A DNA stretch of 24,037 nt from Alphaproteobacteria bacterium (GTDB lineage Bacteria; Pseudomonadota; Alphaproteobacteria; Paracaedibacterales; CAIULA01). This document shows, piece by piece, positions 1-7,895 of the stretch. Every line of letters starts with the position of its first letter. Position 1 is the stretch's first letter. A program made the position numbers and the translations under genes. The notes under the pieces were generated by a model, which did no database searches, had not been told where the DNA came from, and worked only from the letters and a program-made list of their open reading frames with translations. The DNA lies in the NCBI GenBank assembly GCA_019751935.1, contig JAIEMR010000033.1:1-24037 (forward strand). The letters are read 5' to 3'.

Positions 1-264
1 TTTTTGACTGAGGCGTGTGTAGTGCCTTACAACCTGCGGCTCAGACAGCCCCGGTAAATCTACGGACTGACGACGAAGTCCTGCTAAATAAGTATCTTGA
101 ATCTCTACATCCGGCCAATCTACGCCCGTAAGACCGGGTGTGTTTTGTTCAAAAATCAAGCCTTCTTCCATGAAAAGCCCTTTATTTCCTGTAAAGGTTT
201 GAGGGGAGATCTCGTTAGAAGAAACATAATCTTTTGAATGAGCAATAGCCGTGGAATGAGACAT
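1..264 (-). CDS. gcvPB: Glycine dehydrogenase (decarboxylating) subunit 2, N-terminal part
   Basis: This is the N-terminal ~88 codons of the second half of the split P-protein of the glycine cleavage system. The PLP-dependent enzyme decarboxylates glycine and passes the aminomethyl group to the H-protein lipoamide. The visible residues begin MSHSTAIAHSKDYVSS and include GLFMEEGLIFEQNTPG, a sequence typical of the GcvPB start. The frame is open to the left edge, so the PLP lysine lies outside the window. The ATG at 264 is 12 bases after the gcvPA stop on the same strand, so the two are almost certainly one operon. There is no good Shine-Dalgarno sequence, which suggests translational coupling to gcvPA. 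Family assignment is confident; the gene is truncated only by the window edge. Confidence 0.9.
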   Translation of the reverse strand, partial: MSHSTAIAHSKDYVSSNEISPQTFTGNKGLFMEEGLIFEQNTPGLTGVDWPDVEIQDTYLAGLRRQSVDLPGLSEPQVVRHYTRLSQK

Positions 265-276
265 GATGAGAAACTC

Positions 277-1602
277 TTAACTTAAGTATGAACAGAGTGC
301 CAAAGAGAGAGCAGCGATGTCTTCATCACTGGTCAGCTCTGTCGCATTTAAAAGAAGTTGATTGGAAAATTGCCCTGGATAAAGCCTTGATAAGGGAATG
401 CCTGCCAAAATGCCGTCTTTAGCTAAAGCTTCCACGAAAGGTTCAGCTGCAACAGGCAGTTCAATTGTAAATTCGTTAAAGAAGTTTTTGGTGATTACCT
501 TTATTCCAGGGATTTTCAGCAGCTCACCCCGAAGTTTTACAGTTTGGGCGTGGTTTAATTTAGCGACTCTTTCTAATCCCACTGCACCTAACAAGCTCAA
601 GTGAATTGTAAAGCCTAAGACGCATAATCCAGAATTTGTGCAAATATTACTGGTCGCTTTTTCGCGGCGGATATGCTGTTCGCGCGTTGAAAGGGTTAAA
701 ACCCATCCTCGTTTTCCATCTCTGTCAACCGTTTCTCCGACAATCCGGCCTGGCATTTGTCTGATGTTTTTTTCCCTGCACGCAAAGAGGCCCAACGTTG
801 GTCCGCCAAAATTCATGCCATTACCAAGGGATTGCCCTTCTCCAACAACGATATCTGCGCCTAAATTACCTGGAGCCTCTAATAAACCGAGGCTCATGAT
901 TTCTGTAATTACCACGACCAACAAAGATCCGTTATCGTGGCAAGCTTTAGCCAGTTCTCTAAAGTCGTTCACTTCACCAAAGAAATTTGGGTATTGAATG
1001 ACCACACAAGCTGTTTCAGGGGTCAGTGTTAAATCTGTTGTATTTGGTCTCAAACATTCTAAGGAAAAGCCCCCAAACTTTGCATATGTTTGGGCGGTTT
1101 CTGTGTAATGCGGGTGAACACCGCCTGAAATAATGGATTTTTTCCGTCCGGTAATTCGCTGGGCCATCATAATCGCTTCAACCATAGAGGTGGCGCCATC
1201 ATAAAGTGAGGCATTGGCGATATCCATTCCAGTTAATTCTGCAACTTGGGTTTGAAACTCAAACAAATACTGCAATGTTCCTTGAGAAATTTCTGGTTGA
1301 TAAGGGGTGTAAGAGGTTAAAAATTCACCTCTTTGAATTAAATGATCAACAGCTGCTGGAATGTGATGGCGATAAATTCCTCCCCCTATAAAAAAGGGTC
1401 CATCACTGGCGTTTCGATTTTGATTGGCTAGTTTTCGAAAATGCTGTTCAACGGCCCATTCGCTTTGATAGTCAGGAAGGCCTTCGATGGATGGGTTTAA
1501 GACACTAGCCGCTACATCTTTAAAAAGATCATCAACACAAGAAATCCCAATAGTTTCAAGAATTTCTTTACGGCGAGCGGATGTGTGAGCTAAATAACGC
1601 AT
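277..1602 (-). CDS. gcvPA: Glycine dehydrogenase (decarboxylating) subunit 1
   Basis: This is the first half of the heterotetrameric P-protein of the glycine cleavage complex, which acts in the cytosol with GcvH, GcvT and lipoamide dehydrogenase to feed one-carbon units to folate. The 441 residues match the usual subunit length. Family landmarks are the start MRYLAHTSARRKE, the FIGGGIYRHHIPAAVDHLI segment (about 72-90), TPYQPEISQGTLQYLFEFQT and LTGMDIANASLYDGATSMVE. The gene is followed 12 bases later by gcvPB. gcvT and gcvH are not in the window. Upstream, a weak TTGCGC-16-TATCGT pair on the minus strand could be a promoter. The start has no clear ribosome binding site. Assignment is firm. 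Confidence 0.95.
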   Translation of the reverse strand: MRYLAHTSARRKEILETIGISCVDDLFKDVAASVLNPSIEGLPDYQSEWAVEQHFRKLANQNRNASDGPFFIGGGIYRHHIPAAVDHLIQRGEFLTSYTPYQPEISQGTLQYLFEFQTQVAELTGMDIANASLYDGATSMVEAIMMAQRITGRKKSIISGGVHPHYTETAQTYAKFGGFSLECLRPNTTDLTLTPETACVVIQYPNFFGEVNDFRELAKACHDNGSLLVVVITEIMSLGLLEAPGNLGADIVVGEGQSLGNGMNFGGPTLGLFACREKNIRQMPGRIVGETVDRDGKRGWVLTLSTREQHIRREKATSNICTNSGLCVLGFTIHLSLLGAVGLERVAKLNHAQTVKLRGELLKIPGIKVITKNFFNEFTIELPVAAEPFVEALAKDGILAGIPLSRLYPGQFSNQLLLNATELTSDEDIAALSLALCSYLS

Positions 1603-1959
1603 GGAACTATTTTGATTGCTGAGAAACCTTAATCAATACGATAGCATTTTATAAAAAGGGCGCAAGGGGGAACTGGAGAAAAACATATGGATTTATAAAA
1701 GTTGACAAATCTAGCAAATCCTGACAACATTCAAAATATAAAATACGATAAATTGAAATTTAATTTTTCTAAATGAGTGCAAGTGGTTTAACATCAACGA
1801 AACAGGCTGTTTCCTCTTTTGAGTTTTCAAAAGAGCATGTCCTTTCTATTGTTTGCCTCTCTGTTGTTATTTCTCCTGTCGTCGTCCCCTTTGGGGCATA
1901 ATTCTTATACATTTTTCTGTAATTTTTTTCTTTAACCTCACAAAGTTGGAGTGAGTACG
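1603..1959. other. Divergent intergenic region between gcvPA and brnQ
   Basis: This 357-base AT-rich stretch separates two divergent genes. On plus, two overlapping promoter-like pairs are visible: TTGACA at 1702-1707, 17 bases from the poor CAACAT, and CTGACA at 1721-1726, 17 bases from TACGAT. They could drive brnQ or the short frame at 1773-1901. The tract before brnQ is T- and C-rich. I see no riboswitch that I can name; a glycine riboswitch would be expected on the gcv side if present, and its tandem structure is not apparent. Confidence 0.4.
1773..1901 (+). CDS. Possible 42-residue small protein or leader peptide upstream of brnQ
   Basis: An ATG at 1773 opens 42 codons ending at TAA 1899-1901, between the promoter-like sequences and brnQ. 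The product begins MSASGLTSTKQAVSSFEF and ends in a hydrophobic stretch (IVCLSVVISPVVVPFG). It could be a one-helix membrane peptide or a regulatory leader. There is no Shine-Dalgarno sequence before the ATG, and the frame could be chance. It contains four valines in its last ten residues (PVVV and nearby), which would suit attenuation by branched-chain amino acids, but no terminator hairpin is evident before brnQ. Low confidence. Confidence 0.2.
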   Translation: MSASGLTSTKQAVSSFEFSKEHVLSIVCLSVVISPVVVPFGA

Positions 1960-3099
1960 ATGTTAATGCGACGACATATTTTTATTTATGGTTTTTCAAT
2001 GTTTTCCATGTTCTTTGGTTCAGGGAACTTGGTATTTCCTCTTCAAATTGGCCTTGAATCTGGGTCAGCTTGGGTTTTGGGGTTCTTAGGGCTTTTCCTA
2101 ACCGGTATTATCCTTCCATTTTTAGGGCTTTTTGTGATTAAGCTGCACCAGGGAAGCTATAATGCCTTTTTCGCAGAAGCTGGAAAAAGCGCTGGTTTTT
2201 TTCTACCTCTGTTTACGCTTTCGCTTCTTGGAGCGTTTGGTGTTGTGCCGCGTTGTATTACGGTTGCTCATGGTGGAATTGAGTATATTTTTAAAGATCT
2301 GTCTTTAATTCCATTTAGCTTTTTATTTTGTGCTATTTCTTATCTGATTTGTCTTAAAGATACATGGATGATTACCATTTTGGGTAAATGGTTGACCCCC
2401 ATTTTATTAACAAGTTTGGCTGTATTAATTTGCCTGGGAGTTATCTACGCACCAATTTCAATTGAACGTGATGCTTTAAATGGTTTTTCATGCGGTTTCC
2501 ACGAAGGCTACAAGACAATGGATCTCTTTGCTGCCTTTTTCTTTTCAGCTTTGGTGTTTAAACAACTTCAGCAATTAACAAACAATTCAGATGATCCAAA
2601 AGCAATTATAAAAACAGCGTTAAAACCTAGCTTGCTTGGGGCATCGTTATTGGCCATTGTATATTTTGGTTTCGTTTATTTGGGAATGGCCTATAGCCCC
2701 GTTATCGATAAGGTGTCTCCTGAACTTATGTTGCCAGCAATTGCTTCTCATATAATGGGCGATAAGGCATCACTTATCATTGGTATTACGGTTGTTTTTT
2801 CTTGTCTGACAACTGCAGTTGCTCTTAATAACATTTATGCGCGTTATCTTTGCGGCATTCTAAATCTAAAAGAAACAGCATTCCCATATATGTTATTGGC
2901 AACAACGATCATATCATTCCTTGTTTCCTTGCTGGACTTTAAAGGGATTGCTGCTTTTTTAGGGCCTATTCTAGAGGTTTCTTATCCAGGACTTATTGTT
3001 TTGACGGTGATGTCTATTTGCGTAAAAGATAAGCTAGTTGTTAAAAAGCTGGCCTTTTATGGGATCACGGTATTGATGCTGTGGCACAGGTATGGATAG
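1960..3099 (+). CDS. brnQ: Branched-chain amino acid carrier, BrnQ/LIVCS family
   Basis: This inner-membrane carrier imports leucine, isoleucine and valine, usually coupled to Na+ or H+. The N-terminus has the family signature GFSMFSMFFGSGNLVFPL around residues 10-30. About eleven further hydrophobic segments follow, and the loop HQGSYNAFFAEAG is also typical. I prefer the ATG at 1960 because GGAG at 1948-1951 lies eight bases before it; the in-frame GTG at 1951 would sit on top of that site. At about 380 residues it is somewhat shorter than usual BrnQ proteins of over 400. It ends abruptly after a hydrophobic stretch (AFYGITVLMLWHRYG), two bases before an inverted-repeat element, so the last membrane segment may have been altered by that insertion. 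Family is confident; exact substrate is inferred. Confidence 0.88.
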   Translation: MLMRRHIFIYGFSMFSMFFGSGNLVFPLQIGLESGSAWVLGFLGLFLTGIILPFLGLFVIKLHQGSYNAFFAEAGKSAGFFLPLFTLSLLGAFGVVPRCITVAHGGIEYIFKDLSLIPFSFLFCAISYLICLKDTWMITILGKWLTPILLTSLAVLICLGVIYAPISIERDALNGFSCGFHEGYKTMDLFAAFFFSALVFKQLQQLTNNSDDPKAIIKTALKPSLLGASLLAIVYFGFVYLGMAYSPVIDKVSPELMLPAIASHIMGDKASLIIGITVVFSCLTTAVALNNIYARYLCGILNLKETAFPYMLLATTIISFLVSLLDFKGIAAFLGPILEVSYPGLIVLTVMSICVKDKLVVKKLAFYGITVLMLWHRYG

Positions 3100-3100
3100 T

Positions 3101-3228
3101 TATACTCTTCGTCTTTCGAGATACCTGTTCGTCAAACTTCGGGAGTCTTCGGTGCTCATGTATTTTGTATACACTCCGCCCCTCGTCCTCTCGTTTTCCT
3201 GCAGGTATCTCGAAATCCTTCGAGTATA
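3101..3228. repeat. Palindromic repeat element (MITE/RPE-like) at the brnQ 3' end
   Basis: The ends are inverted: TATACTC at 3101-3107 and GAGTATA at 3222-3228. Longer imperfect arms of about 26 bases follow, with TTTCGAGATACCTG on the left matching CAGGTATCTCGAAA on the right. The interior is GC-richer than the flanks and its minus strand is open in one frame (…YMSTEDSRSLTNRYLER…). Short palindromic elements that insert in or beside genes are known from Rickettsia (RPEs); membership of that family is not shown here. It begins one base after the brnQ stop codon and may also act as a strong hairpin in the brnQ transcript. Confidence 0.65.
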
Positions 3229-3329
3229 GTAAAAATGAGGAATAGACTTCTTTAAAAACACATTAAGAACCTGTTAATAAATTTGTTTTACGCTGAATGA
3301 GTAGTTGGTTTATTTATGCAGGTTTTAAA

Positions 3330-3863
3330 ATGAAAAAGGTTTTATTAAACGGAGCCCTGTTCCTCCTTTTTTTAAGCATTAACGTTCAAGAAGTTAACGC
3401 ACTTTGCACAAGAGGCGAAGCAGAAGATGTGGTAAAGAAGGGAAGTGATGTAGGCCTTCCAACAGCAGCTGCAAGGGATTGTGTTAGTAAAATACTAAGT
3501 GGCGCTAAGAAAATAGAAGATAACCCGAATTTCATTTGTCACTTCATAATCAATCATTGCGGATCGGTGATGGTTGCTAAAAATTCAAAAGATACTATTG
3601 CTGCGCCCTATCAAAAAGATGATGCTCCTGTAGCTATGTTTAATAAATATTTTCCTCACAGCTCAAACTTTGCATTTTCGAGAGGAGATTGGGTTAACAA
3701 GCTTACACCTGATCAAGAAGCGGCACGTAAAAATAACAAAGCTGGATTAGAGGCAACTTGTCGGCAGCTTGATCAAAAATTAATAGCAGCTGGAAATGTT
3801 TGGTTTACAGCATCAGATTATTCAGATAGCGCTAAGATTGTCATTCATTCTGACAGAAAATAG
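3330..3863 (+). CDS. Hypothetical secreted protein with conserved-looking cysteines
   Basis: I do not recognise this family. The 177-residue product starts MKKVLLNGALFLLFLS, a clear signal peptide, with likely cleavage near VNA-LC, so it is exported. The mature part has five cysteines (one at the mature N-terminus, one in ARDC, the pair CHFIINHC, one in ATCRQ), which could form disulfides in the periplasm or outside the cell. The rest is mixed helix with many lysines and no enzyme motif I can name. The ATG at 3330 is preceded by AGG at 3320-3322 with seven bases between, which is better than the in-frame ATG at 3297 that would bury the signal peptide. The neighbour at 3962 is also secreted, so the pair may be host- or envelope-facing. 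Confidence 0.7.
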   Translation: MKKVLLNGALFLLFLSINVQEVNALCTRGEAEDVVKKGSDVGLPTAAARDCVSKILSGAKKIEDNPNFICHFIINHCGSVMVAKNSKDTIAAPYQKDDAPVAMFNKYFPHSSNFAFSRGDWVNKLTPDQEAARKNNKAGLEATCRQLDQKLIAAGNVWFTASDYSDSAKIVIHSDRK

Positions 3864-3961
3864 ATATCTAATATTTTTGTGTTGTTAAAAATGTGCCCTT
3901 GACTTTTTCCTGCATACTGGGGGAGCATATTAGCAATAAAACGCAAAGTATGTGATGTTTT

Positions 3962-4753
3962 TTGAAATCTTTCGTAATTATTTGCGTATGCATGATGCAT
4001 TTGATTGTGGCTTCAGGTGCGTCTGACGATCCCGATTTTGCTGCGGCAGGAAAAGAAAAAGGTCAGGCAATTGCGAAAGTATGGCTACAAGACAATTGGC
4101 GTACTTTTATTGGTTATGCACCAAGAGAAATAAAGCGATTTATTTGTATGATACAAGATGAATATGAAGAAAGAGAAAAAGGACTTTCCTCTCAATTTGC
4201 TTCAGATGATGTCTATAACGTTGTATTGGATGTTGTTTATAAAAGTCATAGCGAAATTTTAAAAAATATGAGGTTGGCAGAAAAGGAAATTGAACAGAAT
4301 ATAGTTGAAATATGGCGAAAACATTTAGGTGATCTTGCAATGGTAGAAGGCGTTTCTATTGCGTGCGAAGCGCCACAACCTTCACCTTCTGAGTATTTTT
4401 CTCCTAAGGCAGTAGAAGCTTTAGAAGCAGAAAGAGTATTAACTATTCAAGCAAATAGCCCTGCCGCATTAGCGGCAAAAGATTGGATAAAAGTAAAATG
4501 GGTTTATTGGACTTCTTTTGCGCCGCTTCAAATACAAAAGCTTTTACAAAGAATAAGAGATGAGTTTAAAGATCATGAATCAAGTATTTCTATGTCAAGC
4601 TGTCATCCTTTAGCTCAGACCATTGTTACTTCTTCTTTATCCAAAATTCATTTGGAAATACTTCAGGCTCTGGAGGCTGTGGAAAAAAAGGCAAATTTAG
4701 CAATGGACATAATATGGCAAAGCAATTTGGACTTACTTACGACCGCATCCTAA
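3962..4753 (+). CDS. Hypothetical secreted protein with two tandem homologous modules
   Basis: This is an unrecognised 263-residue protein starting with TTG. The N-terminus MKSFVIICVCMMHLIVASGA reads as a signal peptide. The mature part is an internal duplication: module 1 (about 30-130) has NWRTFIGYAPREIKRFI and MIQDEYEERE, and module 2 (about 165-260) has KWVYWTSFAPLQIQKLL and RIRDEFKDHE. Each is followed by a helical stretch with SHSEILKNMRLAEKEIE or KIHLEILQALEAVEKKA. A proline-rich linker (PQPSPSEYFSP) joins them. The modules look all-helical. An ATG at 3955 is out of frame, and the in-frame ATGs at 3992/3995 would shorten the signal peptide, so TTG is my best start. No function can be assigned. 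Confidence 0.65.
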   Translation: MKSFVIICVCMMHLIVASGASDDPDFAAAGKEKGQAIAKVWLQDNWRTFIGYAPREIKRFICMIQDEYEEREKGLSSQFASDDVYNVVLDVVYKSHSEILKNMRLAEKEIEQNIVEIWRKHLGDLAMVEGVSIACEAPQPSPSEYFSPKAVEALEAERVLTIQANSPAALAAKDWIKVKWVYWTSFAPLQIQKLLQRIRDEFKDHESSISMSSCHPLAQTIVTSSLSKIHLEILQALEAVEKKANLAMDIIWQSNLDLLTTAS

Positions 4754-4816
4754 TTTACTTTTCATAAAACTAACGATAAATGCTTATGAAATTAGGCATT
4801 GAAGAGAAACTATCTT

Positions 4817-6886
4817 TTAAGATTTGTTTCCCTTTTTGTGAGATGACTTGTCCTTTGGTTGATGATGAGAGGGCTTTTGTTTCGTGTGTTTGTGCTTTTT
4901 ATCTTCATATTCATGGGACGGTTTAGCAAAGTCCCTTGGTTTTCTATCTTCAACTAACGAAAACGTAATAGAACAAGTCACTGGATCGGATGAAGTTAAA
5001 ATAACATTTACAGGCTGGCCCAGTTGATAAATTCTTTTGGTTCTAGAACCTATGTACCTATGATGATCTGCATCAAAAATAAAATAATCGCCGGGTAAAT
5101 GGCTTTTGGCGATAAAGCCTTGCGCGCCTGTTTCAGATAATCCTACAAAAATACCAGCTGTGCTAACACCCACGATCGTCCCTTGGAAATCTTTACCAAC
5201 TTGATTTTCTAAATAAGCCGCATGGAAACGATCCATAACTTCGCGTTCTGCCGATGAGGCTAGACGCTCAGTTGATGAAATGTGATCACCAACCATTTCC
5301 AAAACTTCAAGAGGTAGTGGCTCTTGTCCGTCATCACCAAGTCCTAAAGAGGCAATCAAAGAGCGATGAACAACAAGATCAGCATACCTTCGAATTGGCG
5401 AAGTAAAATGGCAATAATGAGCAAGGCTGAGGCCAAAGTGCCCAATATTGGCGGGGGCATATTTTGCCTGAGATTGCGAGCGCAAAACCAAATCATGGAT
5501 AAACCTCATATGGGGCGAGCCCGTGGTGGCTTTTAAAATCTGATTGAAATGGAGTGGGTTAAAAGTCTTCGTTTTTGGAATGTCAATTTTAAAGGTTTTC
5601 AAAAACATCTTTAGATTGTCAACGCGCACACTGTCAGGAGTATCGTGAATCCTAAAAAGCGTAGGCCAATTTTTAACCAGCAAAGTTTTGGCGGCAGCGA
5701 CGTTCGCTGCAATCATGAATTCTTCAATTAACTGATGACTTTCATGATGGGTTCTAAGGGCAATTTTTTTAACAGAGCCATCTTCGTTAAAAATGACATG
5801 ATGTTCTGGGATATTTAAATCTAAAGTTCCACGGCTTTTTCTAGCCTTTAAAAGGGATTGATAAACTCCATACAAAGGCTTTAGAACGTCTTCCCATAAC
5901 GGCTTTGTTGTTACATCAAAATCACCATCTATTGCATGTTGCACTTGGTTATAAGTTAACCTTGCTTTTGATCGCATCAGGCCGCGCTTAAAACGATGCG
6001 ATTTCATTTTACCGTTCGAGCTGATGATCATTTCAACAGCAAGGCATCCCCGATCTTCATTTGGTTTTAAAGAACAAAGCCCGTTTGATAAAGCTTCTGG
6101 TAACATAGGCACGACTCTATCTGGAAAATAGACCGAATTGCCGCGCTCATAAGCCTCTTTATCCAAGGTATCCGACGGCCTTACGTAATAAGCAACATCG
6201 GCAATGGCAACAATGACTCGCCATCCACCCTCATTACGTGGATCCGTATCGGGGGCCGCCCAAACGGCATCATCAAAATCGCGTGCATCTTCACCGTCGA
6301 TGGTCACCAAGGGAAGATCTCTAAAGTCTGTACGATTTCCAAGAGGGGGAATTTTGCCGTTATTGGCTAAATCGATGGCGCCTTGATCAAATTCAAAGGG
6401 CAATTGATGGGCATGAATGGCCATTAGACTAAAAATTTTTGGGTTATCGATTGATCCTAAAACGCTTTCAATCTCAATGCCTCTTGCTCTGCTTGCATGA
6501 TATAAAACGACATCACCGTCGTTAAGTTTTTCAGCTGTCTCACGATTACAAGCAACGCCAGGAAAAGGGTCTTTTCTGTGACAAGGCACCAGCTGTCCAC
6601 TAGAACGGCCAGATTTAAAAAGGCCAAGGTGAAGTTCGTTATGAGGTCTTGGAAGGCGTTTTTTGGGGGCTGAGTTATTAGCTTCAGGCTGCCTGACTCT
6701 TTTAACAATTTTAGCGCCATAACCGTGGGCTTTTAAATCCGCTAAAATGTGTTTTAATTCGCGGCGACGCGCACCTTTTACCCCTAATACTTTAGCAATT
6801 TCTTTTTTAGTTACCAGGTGGTGGCTGTTTTCAATTAATTTTAAAACGGCTTCTCTGAGGTCTGTGTCAGGTTTATCTTGGCCCAT
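4817..6886 (-). CDS. rnr: Ribonuclease R (RNB-family 3'-5' exoribonuclease)
   Basis: RNase R degrades structured RNA processively from the 3' end and takes part in rRNA quality control and trans-translation. The 689 residues show an N-terminal helix-turn-helix-like domain (about 1-65, TKKEIAKVLGVKGARRRELK), cold-shock-type OB folds, and the RNB catalytic domain with its metal-binding acidic motif DGEDARDFDD at 197-206. The late RNB motif HFTSPIRRYADLVVHR and a C-terminal S1 domain (about 560-640, GTIVGVSTAGIFVGL) are also present. A Lys/His-rich tail closes the protein, as in many RNase R proteins. It is shorter than E. coli RNase R (about 813 residues). The ATG has AAGG a few bases upstream. 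It lies head-to-head with the 7067 gene. Confidence 0.95.
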   Translation of the reverse strand: MGQDKPDTDLREAVLKLIENSHHLVTKKEIAKVLGVKGARRRELKHILADLKAHGYGAKIVKRVRQPEANNSAPKKRLPRPHNELHLGLFKSGRSSGQLVPCHRKDPFPGVACNRETAEKLNDGDVVLYHASRARGIEIESVLGSIDNPKIFSLMAIHAHQLPFEFDQGAIDLANNGKIPPLGNRTDFRDLPLVTIDGEDARDFDDAVWAAPDTDPRNEGGWRVIVAIADVAYYVRPSDTLDKEAYERGNSVYFPDRVVPMLPEALSNGLCSLKPNEDRGCLAVEMIISSNGKMKSHRFKRGLMRSKARLTYNQVQHAIDGDFDVTTKPLWEDVLKPLYGVYQSLLKARKSRGTLDLNIPEHHVIFNEDGSVKKIALRTHHESHQLIEEFMIAANVAAAKTLLVKNWPTLFRIHDTPDSVRVDNLKMFLKTFKIDIPKTKTFNPLHFNQILKATTGSPHMRFIHDLVLRSQSQAKYAPANIGHFGLSLAHYCHFTSPIRRYADLVVHRSLIASLGLGDDGQEPLPLEVLEMVGDHISSTERLASSAEREVMDRFHAAYLENQVGKDFQGTIVGVSTAGIFVGLSETGAQGFIAKSHLPGDYFIFDADHHRYIGSRTKRIYQLGQPVNVILTSSDPVTCSITFSLVEDRKPRDFAKPSHEYEDKKHKHTKQKPSHHQPKDKSSHKKGNKS

Positions 6887-7066
6887 GCCGACCTTATTAC
6901 GTTATGAGTTCTTTTAAGAATTTCACCGTATCATAGATTCCCTTAACCAACAATTAAGATAGGGATGTTTAAAGAAATGCGCGTGATAGTTCTAAAATTC
7001 TGACACTATCTAAAAAGAACAGATTCAATTATATTTCAGCAAAGAATAACATTTAGGAATATAAAA

Positions 7067-7714
7067 TTGAGAAAAGTTTTTTGGGATAATCCCTATCAAA
7101 CAAGCCTAATTACTAAAGTTACATCTGTTTTGGATAATCGCATTGTGCCAGAGGAGACGATTGTCTTTTCATTTTCAGGCGGGCAAGAAAGTGACCGAGC
7201 GTTCATCAATGGAATGCCTGTGATTGATTCTGAGATAGAAAAAAACCTTATTTATTACACCCTTCAAGAAGGTCATGGGCTTAAATCCGGCGATACCATA
7301 ACGATGGAAATTGATTGGCCGCGCCGATATAAACTGATGCGACTTCACTTTGCAGCTGAGTTGGTTCTTGAAATTGTGACGCGAAAGTGGGGTTTTGAGA
7401 AAATTGGCGCCCATATTGCTGAAGAAAAATCTCGTATTGATTTTGTATTGGATAAAAATATCGCCTCTCTTTTTGATGAAATTTTGGCTGAATATAATGC
7501 CATCATAGAAAAAGATGCAGCCATTAAGACTGATTTTTCTGATGTTCTTAGTCAAAAACGTTTTTGGGAAATTGACGGCTTTTCCAAAGTCCCTTGCGGG
7601 GGAACGCATGTTAAATCGACCGGAGAAGTTGGATATGTCACCTTAAAAAGAAAGAACATCGGCAAATCGAAAGAAAGAATTGAAATCAGCCTGGCGGATG
7701 AAAAAAAGCCGTAA
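7067..7714 (+). CDS. AlaX-like alanyl-tRNA editing hydrolase
   Basis: This is a free-standing relative of the AlaRS editing domain, expected to deacylate mischarged Ser- or Gly-tRNA(Ala) in the cytosol. The product begins MRKVFWDNPYQTSL, and the FSFSGGQESDRAFINGM segment (35-50) is typical of the AlaX group. Of the two zinc motifs, the second is intact (CGGTH, 177-181). The first reads HFAAE at 94-98 where HxxxH is expected, so one histidine is a glutamate. I believe HFAAE is common in one subgroup, but the metal-site change should be noted. The start is TTG at 7067, with AGGA at 7055-7058 eight bases upstream, and no ATG fits the family N-terminus. Editing specificity is inferred. Confidence 0.8.
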   Translation: MRKVFWDNPYQTSLITKVTSVLDNRIVPEETIVFSFSGGQESDRAFINGMPVIDSEIEKNLIYYTLQEGHGLKSGDTITMEIDWPRRYKLMRLHFAAELVLEIVTRKWGFEKIGAHIAEEKSRIDFVLDKNIASLFDEILAEYNAIIEKDAAIKTDFSDVLSQKRFWEIDGFSKVPCGGTHVKSTGEVGYVTLKRKNIGKSKERIEISLADEKKP

Positions 7715-7809
7715 GAAGACTAATTCTATTTATTTCCATAATAGAAAGTAGAAAAAATAAGAAAATTTCCCCCACATGAAATAAAGATATTATGAGAAAA
7801 ACCTTTAGT

Positions 7810-7826
7810 ACCTTTTGAGAAAAGGT
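7810..7826. repeat. Short perfect dyad ACCTTTT-GAG-AAAAGGT
   Basis: Seven-base arms around a three-base centre lie between the AlaX-like gene and the first MFS gene, about 70 bases before the latter. No T-run follows on plus, so it is not a standard terminator. It could be an operator for the transporter pair or a weak hairpin. It could also be chance in AT-rich DNA. Confidence 0.3.
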
Positions 7827-7895
7827 GCGCATTGGTTTTCTCTGCTTTTAAGTTAAGTTTCTGATAGAGTCTTTCTGATAAGAATAGGTAGAAAT

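Noticed and set aside
398..997. Plus-strand frames antisense to gcvPA
   Set aside because: They show no family features or start signals, while the minus frame is a full-length GcvPA.
7175..7609. 144-codon minus-strand frame inside the AlaX-like gene
   Set aside because: It is antisense to a gene with a good ribosome binding site and the CGGTH motif; it has no recognisable features of its own.
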